A DNA stretch of 64,000 nt from Pseudomonas yamanorum. GTDB lineage: Bacteria > Pseudomonadota > Gammaproteobacteria > Pseudomonadales > Pseudomonadaceae. Under the pieces are notes generated by a model, which worked only from the letters and a program-made list of their open reading frames with translations, was not told the origin of the DNA and searched no databases. The DNA is taken from assembly GCF_900105735.1 (NCBI RefSeq), contig NZ_LT629793.1:6882001-6946000 (forward strand), given 5' to 3'. Each line of letters begins with the position of its first letter. The stretch's first letter is position 1. The translations under genes and the position numbers were made by a program. Shown in pieces: positions 27,476 through 36,691 of this stretch.

Positions 27476-28435
27476 CTACAACGTGACATTGCACAACTGT
27501 TGACTCAGTGCCCATAAGCGTTCGGCCTGCTCCGGGTCGACCGCCCAGGGCCATACGCCGTTACGGCGGGTGTCATCCTGCGACCAAGCGGCCACGTCGC
27601 AATCTTCGCAGTAGAGTCCGCCCATACCCTCCAGTTGCGGGCTGACAGCGCACCACAACGACGTCGCGGCGCCTTGCTCGGGGCTCTTGTAGTGACTGGC
27701 GGGGCGGATATTGCCGTGCTCATCCAGTGCGCCGACGAATGCCAGGTCGTCCTTGTCCAGATAGCGGATCAAGTCGGTGAGGATTTCCCCCGGGTGCACG
27801 GAAAATGCGCGCACGTGCTCTGCTTTACCTCGTCGGTCCAGTGCTACCGCGAATAGTGCGTTGGCGGTTTTTGATTGGCCGTAGGCGAGCCACTTGTCAT
27901 AGGGGCGGTGTTCAAATTGCGGGTCATCGAAATGCACGGGGCTGAGACGATGGCCGAGGGACGATACCGAAACCACGCGTGCGCCATTCGCCTCACGCAG
28001 CGCCGGCCACAACCGGGCGGTTAGCTGGAAGTGGCCCAGGTGGTTGGTGGCGAACTGCGCTTCGAGACCTCGCGCATCCCGTTGCAGGGGGGTGGCCATG
28101 ATTCCGGCGCTATTGATCAGAAGGTTCAATGCCCGGCCGCTGGCGAGGAAGTTTTCGGCAAAACGGTCGATGGAAATCGGGTCGAGTAAATCCAGGCTGG
28201 CGTGTTCAACACCGATGATGCCCGAGAGGTTGCGTTCGGCCTTTTCAGGATCCCGGGCGGGAACGATCACCTGCGCACCCGCGTCGACCAACACGCGCAC
28301 CGTTTCCAGGCCAATGCCCGAATAGCCACCGGTGACAATCACCGTCTTGCCTCGCAAATCGCTACCCGCCAAGGCTTGCTGGGCGGTGGTGCCGGCATCG
28401 AAGCCGCTGCCAATTGGGGTTTGTTTGTCAGCCAT
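27476..28435 (-). CDS. Short-chain dehydrogenase/reductase
   Basis: This 319-residue NAD(P)-dependent oxidoreductase has the cofactor motif TGGYSGIG (about residues 35-42), the NSAG structural motif and the catalytic Ser (VSVSSLG) with YGQSK. The extended C-terminal half and N-terminal extension (GSGFDAGTTAQQALAGSDL) resemble retinol dehydrogenase/WWOX-like SDRs in proteobacteria. It is divergent from an AraC-family regulator starting 100 bp away, which is its likely controller. The substrate is unknown. Confidence 0.85.
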   Translation of the reverse strand: MADKQTPIGSGFDAGTTAQQALAGSDLRGKTVIVTGGYSGIGLETVRVLVDAGAQVIVPARDPEKAERNLSGIIGVEHASLDLLDPISIDRFAENFLASGRALNLLINSAGIMATPLQRDARGLEAQFATNHLGHFQLTARLWPALREANGARVVSVSSLGHRLSPVHFDDPQFEHRPYDKWLAYGQSKTANALFAVALDRRGKAEHVRAFSVHPGEILTDLIRYLDKDDLAFVGALDEHGNIRPASHYKSPEQGAATSLWCAVSPQLEGMGGLYCEDCDVAAWSQDDTRRNGVWPWAVDPEQAERLWALSQQLCNVTL

Positions 28436-28534
28436 GAAAGATCTCCTTATGGGAGGCCTAGGGTCTCTCGCTGGAGCCCGGACGCGGAATGCCCTAGAGT
28501 CCGTGTTTCTGTCGCGATCGTCCGGAGCTTTTTC

Positions 28535-29440
28535 ATGGATACCCTTTCCGATGTGCTGGCACTGTTAAAAAGCCATCGCTCGACCTTCGCCGGCCTGAAG
28601 GCTGGAGGCGCCTGGGCCATCAACTTTGCGGCGCCGGATGGCATCAAGTTCAACGCGGTGGTGGAGGGCAGTTGCTGGCTGGAAGTGGAAGGGCTGGCGG
28701 TACCGATACGCTTGTATGAGGGGGATTGTTTCCTGTTGACCCAGGCTCGCCCGTGGAGGCTGTCCAGCAATCTGTCCCCTGAAGGACTCGATGCACGTGA
28801 GGTGTATGCCGATGCGGTGGGAGGCATCGCCACGGTGGGTGCCACGGTGGATCTGTTCCTGATCGCCGGACGATTTATCTACGGGGATGACGCCCGACTG
28901 TTGCTGGCCAGCCTGCCGCCGGTGCTGCGGGTGAGCGCCAACTCCGAACAGGCCGCCGTATTGCGCTGGTGCCTGGACCGCCTGGCCAGGGAATACGCGA
29001 GTCCGTTACAGGGCGCGGCGCTGATGACCGAGCATTTGGCGCAAATGATGTTGGTGCAGATCCTGCGGCTTTATCAATCTTCCATGGGCGCGCATACCAC
29101 TGGCTGGTTGGGAGCGTTGACCGACCCAAGGCTGGCTCCGGTGCTGCGGGAACTTCACGCAGCACCCGCCCGGCGCTGGACGTTGAGTGAAATGGCCGTG
29201 CTTGCGAGCCAATCCCGCTCCACCTTTGCCTTGCACTTCAAACAACGGGTGGGGTTGGCGCCACAGGAATACCTGACCCGGTGGCGCATGCACCTGGCAG
29301 TGCAGGCCTTGAAGGCCAGCGACAACAGCGTGTCCACGATCGGCCAGGCCCTGGGTTATCAGTCAGACAGCGCCTTCAGCAATGCCTTCAAGCGTGTGAT
29401 GGCCTGTTCTCCCCGAGAGTATCGCGAGCGAACTGCATAA
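28535..29440 (+). CDS. AraC-family regulator with N-terminal cupin (Cupin_6)
   Basis: This is a 301-residue transcription factor. Residues about 1-175 form a cupin sensor domain (GGAWAINFAAPDGIKFNAVVEG, LYEGDCFLL). The C-terminal double helix-turn-helix (WTLSEMAVLASQSRSTFALHF, and QALGYQSDSAFSNAFKRVMACSPREYR) is the AraC/XylS module. ATG 28535 has GGAG 7 bp upstream; more than 100 upstream in-frame codons lack support and run antisense to the dehydrogenase gene. It probably controls the divergent dehydrogenase. It converges with the family array that begins at 29447. Confidence 0.88.
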   Translation: MDTLSDVLALLKSHRSTFAGLKAGGAWAINFAAPDGIKFNAVVEGSCWLEVEGLAVPIRLYEGDCFLLTQARPWRLSSNLSPEGLDAREVYADAVGGIATVGATVDLFLIAGRFIYGDDARLLLASLPPVLRVSANSEQAAVLRWCLDRLAREYASPLQGAALMTEHLAQMMLVQILRLYQSSMGAHTTGWLGALTDPRLAPVLRELHAAPARRWTLSEMAVLASQSRSTFALHFKQRVGLAPQEYLTRWRMHLAVQALKASDNSVSTIGQALGYQSDSAFSNAFKRVMACSPREYRERTA

Positions 29441-29446
29441 ACCGTA

Positions 29447-30937
29447 TTACCTCATTTCCCACACCTGCAGCTTCGAGTAACGGGGGAGCTGTCCGTTGCG
29501 ATCGAGGCTGTAATACACCTTCACGATTTCGCCTGTTTGAAGACCATCCACTGATATGGTGACGCGCAGCGCCTGGCCGGCCGTGTCTGCGTTCAGGGTG
29601 GTGGTTACGGTAGTTCTCGACTGGTTGGCGATCCATTGCAAGGTCACGGTGTCGCCGGGTGCGGTCTCGGTGAACGGTACGATGACCGTCACTTGGTGCT
29701 CGCCTTGCGCATGCTCAACCTGCGCCTGGGGTAGACGACTGACGGGTTCGCCCACCTGCAATTCCAGGCGAAGGGACTCATGAGCGGGCAAGGGGGCAAT
29801 GCGTTCGTAAAACAGTTCGGTGAGCTGGTTAGCCAGCTTTTTGAGTTGCGCTCCATCCACCGTCAACACGATGGTGCGATCTTCCGGAATCTCGTCCAGC
29901 GTGTGTTCCTGGGTGTAGATCGTTGTATCTGCCTCCCATACCAGGCGCATCTGCATCGGTGCATCCCAGCCAGCGGGCGCAGTGAACACCACGGTGGCCT
30001 TGGCGATGTTCGGGTCCAGACGGCCCCCTTCCGCCTCCAGAACCTGGGGTGCCGACCATGGACTACCTGCGCCGCGCGCACCGATCCGGGTGGTTCTCGA
30101 TGGCAGTTCCCGTTCGAGAGAGGGCGGCTCGTTCAGTACGGCGTCGAGGTCGACATTAACCCACGTGATGGGTGACCAATTAGTGTCCGAGTCAGGGTCC
30201 ATATTCACGGCCGGGTAATTGCCGACGGCATCGATTACCTGCATTGCTACCGAGATATGCGGGCTGCTTCCTGCGTCCAGGACGACCTCCGTGGGCACTT
30301 TAATTGAAAAAGGTCTGCCCAACTCAGGCGTCCTCACCACATGAGAAAAACCTTGAGAACCCCAGACGATATTGCAGGTATCGAACTCCGCCATGTTGAG
30401 GTAAGGCTGGACATCAAGAATGATGCCCAGCACTGCCCTGTGACGAGTCACCACCTCGCCCGCCTGCAAGTCGGGGGGCATTCTAAATACGAAGCCCTGA
30501 TGGCCCACGGTATCCGGGTCTGGATCGCGCCCACCGGGACGGTCCAGTTTGATCCGCACCTTCAGGTCATTTGACTCCACCGGGCCTTCGCGAGGTTCCT
30601 GAACAGTGCAATACGGGTGGGCCCACGTTGGTAGGACGTTGTGTTTGTCCACCCTGAGGGAAATTCTCGGGGCGTTCTGGTTCCCACTGTTTATGACCAC
30701 GTAATCTTCCGGGACCGGGCCATCCCAATAGAGAAATATCTCGGTGCCGAGCGCGTACGTGCGCTCTGGGTAAAGCGTCGGCCTCACATCATGCTCCACA
30801 TGCCGAAGGCCCAGGCCGCCGCTGGATTGGGTGGCGGCTTCATCTTCCGGGATCGGCGGCGTCAGGTTGTGGATGACAAGTTCGGGTTTATCGTCGGCAC
30901 GGGGGCCGCCCGCGTCTTTTTTGGGCGCACGAGACAT
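29447..30937 (-). CDS. Array protein 1: beta-sandwich-module protein of unknown function
   Basis: This 496-residue protein belongs to a six-member local family. After a charged N-terminus (SRAPKKDAGGPRADDKPEL), module 1 has GLGLRHVEHDV and the first hallmark PGGRDPDPDTVGHQGFVF. Module 2 has the second hallmark VQPYLNMAEFD-NIVWGSQ. At least two more Ig-like modules follow (WSAPQVLEAEGGRLDP, then LQVGEPVSRLP to VKVYYSLDRNGQLPRYS). There is no signal peptide, transmembrane helix or catalytic motif. ATG 30937 has GGAGG 7 bp upstream; the longest frame starts 10 codons earlier without support. It starts 30 bp after the preceding array gene, so it is probably the last gene of that operon. Confidence 0.75.
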   Translation of the reverse strand: MSRAPKKDAGGPRADDKPELVIHNLTPPIPEDEAATQSSGGLGLRHVEHDVRPTLYPERTYALGTEIFLYWDGPVPEDYVVINSGNQNAPRISLRVDKHNVLPTWAHPYCTVQEPREGPVESNDLKVRIKLDRPGGRDPDPDTVGHQGFVFRMPPDLQAGEVVTRHRAVLGIILDVQPYLNMAEFDTCNIVWGSQGFSHVVRTPELGRPFSIKVPTEVVLDAGSSPHISVAMQVIDAVGNYPAVNMDPDSDTNWSPITWVNVDLDAVLNEPPSLERELPSRTTRIGARGAGSPWSAPQVLEAEGGRLDPNIAKATVVFTAPAGWDAPMQMRLVWEADTTIYTQEHTLDEIPEDRTIVLTVDGAQLKKLANQLTELFYERIAPLPAHESLRLELQVGEPVSRLPQAQVEHAQGEHQVTVIVPFTETAPGDTVTLQWIANQSRTTVTTTLNADTAGQALRVTISVDGLQTGEIVKVYYSLDRNGQLPRYSKLQVWEMR

Positions 30938-30967
30938 GGTGAAACCTCCACGGTATAGGGGCTGCAA

Positions 30968-32779
30968 TCAATTCGGCAGGTTCTCATCGTCAACCGTATG
31001 CCTGCGTGCTATCCGCACCGTCGTCACGCCGGAGTAACGCTGCGGTGTCCCGCCCAGATTGACCAGCCAATAGACTTTTACGATGCGGTTGAGGTTATCC
31101 AGTACAAATTTTGCCGGCACCTTGACCCGTGCCTCACCTGGGGTATTGGCACGCACCAGCATTTCGATACGGTTGCCCGGGCCGAACCAGTGCAAGCGGA
31201 TATCCCGGCCAAGCGGCGGGTTGGGAAGGGTGACCCACACGCCGTCTGGCACCAGATCCGGGTCAAGCCGGTGGCCGATGACTCTTTCCACCACGGGTGC
31301 CGCCATGGGCGCCCAACGCTCGCCTACCAGCAGGTTTTTACGCGCTGATTGCCCCAGCAACCGAGGGATGGCGCGGCTATCGGTGGCTTCGTAGTACATC
31401 ACCGAAGGCCGTCCCTCAAAACGCTTGGTCTGGGCGCCTGGCACATGAAACTCAAGCACATTGTGCTCCGGACGCTCGCCGGCACTGCGGCTGAACCGGT
31501 ACTCCACGGCACCCTCCGGGTCGGGTACCAGCCAGACCAGGGTGATCAGGTCTGTGGGTTTCCAGCTTTCCTGATAAGGCACGTAGGCGTAACCATCAAA
31601 AGGTACGGGTTGCACATGGGCGAAGGGTTGCACCTCGTTCATGTACGGCGCAGTCCATGGTGCGACCACGCCCTGAACCGTTACGTAGTCGGCGACCGAG
31701 TGAAAGGTTATGCCTTCGATAAATTTGTGAAGTGTGTATTGCACCTTGGCGTGGCCCTGGACCAGCTTCGCCACCAGCTCATGGCTTATCGGGAACTCAA
31801 ATAATTTGTTGCTTTGGTCTATCCGCGTTTTCTCGCCATAGGTGACTGGATTTCCATGGGCGTCGGTGCCCTGGAAGAAAAACTCCAGCGTGTCGTTAGG
31901 CGAGAAGTAGTTGGGGTCGGCGTAGACATTCGCCGTAATCGATTTTCCCTCAAGTTTCGCCAGATCGATCACCCGGGTTTGCGGGTCGGCCTCGTTGATA
32001 AACGGCGCATACAGGAAGTCGTCCCGGGCAAACACCCTTACTTCACTGGCTGCCGACCAGGGTGCAGCAGGATCGGAATCGTTTCCGGTGTGCCCACGCA
32101 CCTGAAACTGCACGTTCAGCCGATCACTATCGCCAGCGGCGATAATTGTGTCGTAGGGCACCACCAGGATGATGGAGCGCCGCAAGTCTTTTTCACTGAC
32201 CGAATGGGTCACTTGCTGATCACCCCAGCACAGCAACAAGCGGTCCCCGACTGCAATGAATGGGTAGGGCAGCACTTCGACTTCGATACCCTCGCGGGCG
32301 CGCTTGTTGCTGACGCCGTTAACCATCACGTCGGCAGGCAGTTTAAAAACCAACCCCTGGTGCCCCGGCGTCGTTACGTCGGGGTCGAGGCCGCCAGGCA
32401 TGTTCAGGTCAACCCGCAGGCGCAGGGTCTGGGTCGACTCGCCGGTGAGGTTGTTCCGGCATACCAGTGGGTCAATCAACAGCGGCCTGATACTGGCCAC
32501 CGGCAGTAGCAGCGGTAGCCGCGCCTGTTGCAAGTCGCCAGGTTGGACAAAGGTATGAGCCACCGGTATCAGCGGGTCATTGCTGAACAATTCGAGTAAA
32601 TCACCATTGGCCATCCTTGAGGACGTGTGCACGTAAACCACTTGGGGCGTCTGGATATTTCGAAGGCCCAGGCTACCGTCAATGCCCACGTCACCGGCAC
32701 TGGCTGGAAACAACCCTGGCACCTCAAGGCTACCCAATTCAGCAGTGGGTTGGGGTACGTCTGTAATGACTGTGGACAT
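30968..32779 (-). CDS. Array protein 2: beta-sandwich-module protein of unknown function
   Basis: This 603-residue paralogue has modules with GSLGLRNIQTPQVVYV, hallmark PGGLDPDVTTPGHQGLVF and hallmark VLPYPFIAVGD-LLCWGDQ. Later modules contain LAKLEGKSITANVYADPNYFSPNDTLEFFFQG and PVVERVIGHRLDPDLV-VWVTLP, ending VKVYWLVNLGGTPQRYS. It has about five Ig-like repeats of roughly 100 residues and no signal peptide. ATG 32779 has AGGAG 8 bp upstream. It is the most diverged of the four GLRH-type members; the HVEH sequence is replaced by NIQT. It lies between array proteins 3 and 1 in one probable transcript. Confidence 0.75.
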   Translation of the reverse strand: MSTVITDVPQPTAELGSLEVPGLFPASAGDVGIDGSLGLRNIQTPQVVYVHTSSRMANGDLLELFSNDPLIPVAHTFVQPGDLQQARLPLLLPVASIRPLLIDPLVCRNNLTGESTQTLRLRVDLNMPGGLDPDVTTPGHQGLVFKLPADVMVNGVSNKRAREGIEVEVLPYPFIAVGDRLLLCWGDQQVTHSVSEKDLRRSIILVVPYDTIIAAGDSDRLNVQFQVRGHTGNDSDPAAPWSAASEVRVFARDDFLYAPFINEADPQTRVIDLAKLEGKSITANVYADPNYFSPNDTLEFFFQGTDAHGNPVTYGEKTRIDQSNKLFEFPISHELVAKLVQGHAKVQYTLHKFIEGITFHSVADYVTVQGVVAPWTAPYMNEVQPFAHVQPVPFDGYAYVPYQESWKPTDLITLVWLVPDPEGAVEYRFSRSAGERPEHNVLEFHVPGAQTKRFEGRPSVMYYEATDSRAIPRLLGQSARKNLLVGERWAPMAAPVVERVIGHRLDPDLVPDGVWVTLPNPPLGRDIRLHWFGPGNRIEMLVRANTPGEARVKVPAKFVLDNLNRIVKVYWLVNLGGTPQRYSGVTTVRIARRHTVDDENLPN

Positions 32780-32833
32780 CGCAATGACTCCTTTCTGGAT
32801 GGCCCCATTTGAGGGGGAGAGCAGAGGCGAGCG

Positions 32834-35059
32834 TTACGCCAACCTGAAACGTATTTCACCGATTTCATAGTCATTGCCTTGCGCAGAGACTTGATGGCTA
32901 TCGATGAAAAGAGTTATTGAGGACCCCACAGGTGCCACGGGACCTGAGAGGGTGCGCCAGCTATCCATGTTGCTGATCTGAGTCGCACTAACCACCTGGC
33001 CTTGCGAAGAGCGCAGACCAATGGACGGGAGCGTGAAACGGCCGTCAAATCTTCTCACCTGAATGCTGAATATGTAGGCAGAGCCAGGTCGAAGGTTGCC
33101 AAACGTCTGGCTGAAAATGACCCCGGCTTTGTTATTTGCTCCGTAGGTGTAGTTATAAAAAGTTGTATAGGTGCCCCAGTCCACAAACCGCCGATCGCGC
33201 ATATCACTGAGCGCTGCACCGAATGCCCAGCCATTCTGGTTGCTGTTGCGGAAGTTGGTGATGTGGTCGAACCCGGGGCGAATCAGCAACACCCGAATCA
33301 GCGAAAAGCGCCGGGGGACATTCGCCCGGGCGAGGTCGTATCTGATCCTCACGGATCGATTCAGGTTTTCACTGACAAACCGCCTCTGAATTGGAATCTG
33401 CAGCGACCTTCCTGCCTGGGCTGCGCTGACGGTAACCACGGCGGACGTATCCGACACATCACCGTCCCAGATCAAGGTAATGACGTCATTTTCCAACGTA
33501 TCGGTAACCGGCAGCGTGACAGTCACCTGGGCGCCAACATCATCTGGGTTCAGATAATCCCCCGAGGTTCCGCTGACGATCACAGCGGGCAATGTTCTTG
33601 TCGGCTCTCCCACCTGAAGTTGCATTCGCAGCGACGGACGATGGGGCGTGCGATCAATACGCTCGTAATACACCTCGACGGGCAAGGTATTAAAACGTTG
33701 GACTTGTGCGCTCGGCACCGTATAGCTCAATCGCCGGTCTACAGGAATGGCCTCCAGAAATATCTCATCAGAGAAGTTGACCCCGGGGGCGACCCAGACC
33801 ACGCGAATTCGAGTGCCCGGTGTCCAACCATCCTGCGCACTGAATCTCATCGTCGCAATTGAGTTGGCGTCGATCTGTCCGTTAGGTGCCTGGTCAATGG
33901 TCGGAGCCGGCCATTCGATCAATTGCCCGATAACCTGTACACGCACTTTTCGTGACGGGTACCAGGTATTGGTCACGATCTTGTACACCTCGTAATACAT
34001 GATCGCGATACCGCCCGCGATGACCCTAAGCAACTCATTCTCGACTTCGAACTCCATCAAGTGATTTTTGCGGTCGACGAATCTGGTTTCCGTATGAAAG
34101 AAGGGTATGTTTTGTATGTCGCGGCCCTGCCACTCAAACCTCACCGTGTCACCCACCTCAAAAAAATCCGGGTCGGTCCACAGATAAATCAATTGCGCCG
34201 CTCCTCCGAGTTCTTCCATGTCAACGATCTCCCCTGGCTGCTCAAGCCAAGGCCCTCGCGGCCGTGGGACTCCAAGGTTGACGTTGACCCGACTGATTTC
34301 GGACCAGTTGGCGTCGGTATTGGGGGCAGGGTAGTTACCGCCCATGTCGATGATCTGCATCGCCACCGGCAGCGTGTCTTCGTAGTCGTCATGCCTGATC
34401 ACGTCTGCGGTGACGACGACGTCAAACGAGCGCATCACCTCCTTTTCTGAAACGACGTAAGGGACTATTTGGGAACCCCAGGCAATCAAACAGGTGTCAC
34501 CCGCTGCCATGTTTTCGTAGGGTTCCACCCTAAGCGCTACACCTCGATTGGCTCTGATCTGATCCACATGACTGCCGGCGGCCAGGTCTTCAGGCAGGAA
34601 AAACACCAGGCCTTGGTTGCCTGGGGTATCCGGGTCCGGATCCGGGTCTCCAGGGCGGTCACGCTTGACGCGTAGCCTTAAAGGTTCGGTTTTGGACGCG
34701 TTGCCGCTGGGGCGCCGAATGATGCAGTAGACTTCGGCCCAATCCGCCAGGATCAGTTCTTTAGGGGCTATGAGTTCGAAATGTCGGTTTCCCTGGTTCT
34801 CAGGTTGGATGACGATGTAGTACACCGGTAGTACGGGATCGCTCCAGTGGAGGTAGATCTGGGTGTTTAACGGCAGTACCGCCGGAGGCACCAGCACCAC
34901 CACCAGGTCGTGTTCGACATGCCGCAGGCCGATGCCGCCGTCATAGTCGCCAAAGCCTTTGAGCGGTGGGTACAGGTCATCGATAAATACCGGACCAATC
35001 ATGTCGTATTCTTCGTCATCGAGCGGATGCTCGGAATCTACTTCCGGTGCACGAGACAT
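32834..35059 (-). CDS. Array protein 3: beta-sandwich modules plus C-terminal CBM-like domain
   Basis: This 741-residue paralogue has GGIGLRHVEHDL, hallmark PGDPDPDPDTPGNQGLVF and hallmark VEPYENMAAGD-LIAWGSQ. A module then opens with WPAPTIDQAPNGQID, and another follows LQVGEPTRTLP. The last 146 residues (about 596-741: TNFRNSNQNGWAFG, LRPGSAYIFSIQVRRFDG) look like a jelly-roll carbohydrate-binding or galactose-binding-like domain; the pattern N-x-NGW with a later R-PG-x-YxFS is typical. Its tail is locally AT-richer than the modules. ATG 35059 has GGAGG 7 bp upstream. The only similar tail in the array is on protein 6. Confidence 0.75.
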   Translation of the reverse strand: MSRAPEVDSEHPLDDEEYDMIGPVFIDDLYPPLKGFGDYDGGIGLRHVEHDLVVVLVPPAVLPLNTQIYLHWSDPVLPVYYIVIQPENQGNRHFELIAPKELILADWAEVYCIIRRPSGNASKTEPLRLRVKRDRPGDPDPDPDTPGNQGLVFFLPEDLAAGSHVDQIRANRGVALRVEPYENMAAGDTCLIAWGSQIVPYVVSEKEVMRSFDVVVTADVIRHDDYEDTLPVAMQIIDMGGNYPAPNTDANWSEISRVNVNLGVPRPRGPWLEQPGEIVDMEELGGAAQLIYLWTDPDFFEVGDTVRFEWQGRDIQNIPFFHTETRFVDRKNHLMEFEVENELLRVIAGGIAIMYYEVYKIVTNTWYPSRKVRVQVIGQLIEWPAPTIDQAPNGQIDANSIATMRFSAQDGWTPGTRIRVVWVAPGVNFSDEIFLEAIPVDRRLSYTVPSAQVQRFNTLPVEVYYERIDRTPHRPSLRMQLQVGEPTRTLPAVIVSGTSGDYLNPDDVGAQVTVTLPVTDTLENDVITLIWDGDVSDTSAVVTVSAAQAGRSLQIPIQRRFVSENLNRSVRIRYDLARANVPRRFSLIRVLLIRPGFDHITNFRNSNQNGWAFGAALSDMRDRRFVDWGTYTTFYNYTYGANNKAGVIFSQTFGNLRPGSAYIFSIQVRRFDGRFTLPSIGLRSSQGQVVSATQISNMDSWRTLSGPVAPVGSSITLFIDSHQVSAQGNDYEIGEIRFRLA

Positions 35060-35108
35060 TGGGCAACCTCCAGCGTCGAACGGGCGCTTTTAATAGTCAA
35101 AACCAGGT

Positions 35109-36569
35109 TCAAACCTCTGCGGCCGGTGGGCCAATCTGGACTACTTGGCGATCGGATTCGTTTATGTCCGCGGTGGCGTTCAGATATTGTTCCGGCTCAT
35201 AGACGTAATAGAGCTCAGGGGTAAGGCGGTTGAACTTCAAGAGCTCGCTGTAGGGAATCAGGCGCCTGATCGGTATGCCTTCCGGCACATTGCCGACGGT
35301 AAACCGGTCGGTATACAGGGTGACCTCATTACTACCCGGCAACACGTGACGCAGTATCAGCTCGATTTTGTCCGTGGGGTTGCGCCATGGGTACCACGGG
35401 ATCTCCACGGCACCGCCCTCCCTGGGAATGGGGTTGAGCACATGGTTGGTGTGGTTCAGGAAGAACGGTGCACTTAGCTTCACAATCGCATCCACCACCT
35501 GTGCGGTCGCAAACTTCGAATACCGCGTAGGCACACCTGTCTTGAGCAGCAGGTAGCTGATTTCCACTCTGCCGCCAGCACAGGCGCGTACCTTTTCATT
35601 GGGTATGAAGAAGTCTTCCGCTCTGCCGGCAAACTCAATGGTGATGTACTTTTCCTCCAATACAACGCCCCCCAGCTTCGGATAACCACGGTAGGTCACG
35701 TGGTAGGTATGACCTGCGGGGCCTTGAAAAGGGGGCAGGTAAAGCTGTATATGCAAAGGCTGGCCATTCAGCCGCTCAAGGTCGATGAAACCTTCAACAT
35801 CCTGGGTATTGAAAATAGGTGCAGCCAGGGTGTCGCGATCAAGGTCTATCAGCACCGGAATGTTCCGCGAACGCGGCGTGGAAACATTCCCGACCAAGTC
35901 AGCCACGCTGAAACTCACCAACCGGTTGGTGCCGTTACCGGCCTCGACAATACCGTCACGGCTGATTGCGATCTCTGTCTGTTTGCCGACACCCGAAACC
36001 TGCTGACGCGGCGCATTGTAGTTGCCGAACTTCAGCGCGATCAGGTCTCCGCTATCCATATTCGGATAGGGATCGACGGTGACCGTCACCAGCCTGGATT
36101 GAAACTCTCTGATTTCGAGGTAGTTAGGCTTGAAGTTGAGTTCGGAGTGGCCTGGGATAATTTGATTTTTGTCGGCGCCTGCCGGTTGGGTTCTTTTGAT
36201 TCGTACGTCCAAGGGATTGGAGGTGTCGGAGTCCGGGCCGCCTTCATAGTGCACCACGTAGCCCAGCGTCACGCTCCCTTCGGGAAGGCTGCTGTCGGGA
36301 ATGGCAAACGCGAAGCTGTTGTCCGTCTCTTCTCCCGGCATCAACGTTTTTTCCGCCAGGACGTTCAAGCCTGGCATCGAAACAACCTGGATTTTATCCT
36401 TGGGCTTCGCCGACCAGGTTTTGTACACGATCACGGTCAGGCCATGAGTCAGTAGCCGTAGAGGGATCCCGCCAGCATAGTTAGCAAACCCCGGTGACAT
36501 GCCAGGGATGAACAATTGATCCAGAAACTTGGGTTTAGCCGCGGATGTCTTGGCTTTTTTGGTCGGCAT
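35109..36569 (-). CDS. Array protein 4: second subtype of the array family
   Basis: This 486-residue protein, together with its neighbour at 36692-38152, forms a subtype. It has a short Lys/Ala-rich N-terminus (PTKKAKTSAAKPK), FIPGMSPGFANYAGGIPLRLLTHGL, a degenerate first hallmark (PAGADKNQIIPGHSELNF) and the second hallmark VDPYPNMDSGD-ALKFGN. A subtype-specific EIPWYPWRNPTDKIELILR segment lies near residue 380. ATG 36569 has GGAGAA 5 bp upstream. Its own lux-box-like promoter lies 60-110 bp upstream, just after the stop of protein 5, so it probably heads an operon running through array proteins 3, 2 and 1. No signal peptide. Confidence 0.75.
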   Translation of the reverse strand: MPTKKAKTSAAKPKFLDQLFIPGMSPGFANYAGGIPLRLLTHGLTVIVYKTWSAKPKDKIQVVSMPGLNVLAEKTLMPGEETDNSFAFAIPDSSLPEGSVTLGYVVHYEGGPDSDTSNPLDVRIKRTQPAGADKNQIIPGHSELNFKPNYLEIREFQSRLVTVTVDPYPNMDSGDLIALKFGNYNAPRQQVSGVGKQTEIAISRDGIVEAGNGTNRLVSFSVADLVGNVSTPRSRNIPVLIDLDRDTLAAPIFNTQDVEGFIDLERLNGQPLHIQLYLPPFQGPAGHTYHVTYRGYPKLGGVVLEEKYITIEFAGRAEDFFIPNEKVRACAGGRVEISYLLLKTGVPTRYSKFATAQVVDAIVKLSAPFFLNHTNHVLNPIPREGGAVEIPWYPWRNPTDKIELILRHVLPGSNEVTLYTDRFTVGNVPEGIPIRRLIPYSELLKFNRLTPELYYVYEPEQYLNATADINESDRQVVQIGPPAAEV

Positions 36570-36628
36570 GGCGTTCTCCGGTCTGGCAGTGGGTACGTGA
36601 TACAGGAATCGCTCCTGAGTTTTTGGAT

Positions 36629-36677
36629 TATCAAATACCGGTCGTGGATAGCTTGGCTACTGTCAGAATTAACAGGT
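36629..36677 (-). promoter_or_regulatory. Lux-box-like promoter of array protein 4
   Basis: On the minus strand the dyad ACCTGTTAATTCTGACAGTA, extended by GCC, occupies 36677-36655. After 15 bp it is followed by GGTATTTGATA (36639-36629), which lies 60 bp before ATG 36569. The dyad fits CT-N12-AG and the arms ACCTGT-N8-ACAG of the lux box. It lies directly downstream of the array protein 5 stop codon. Confidence 0.65.
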
Positions 36678-36691
36678 TCCGACGGATGGTA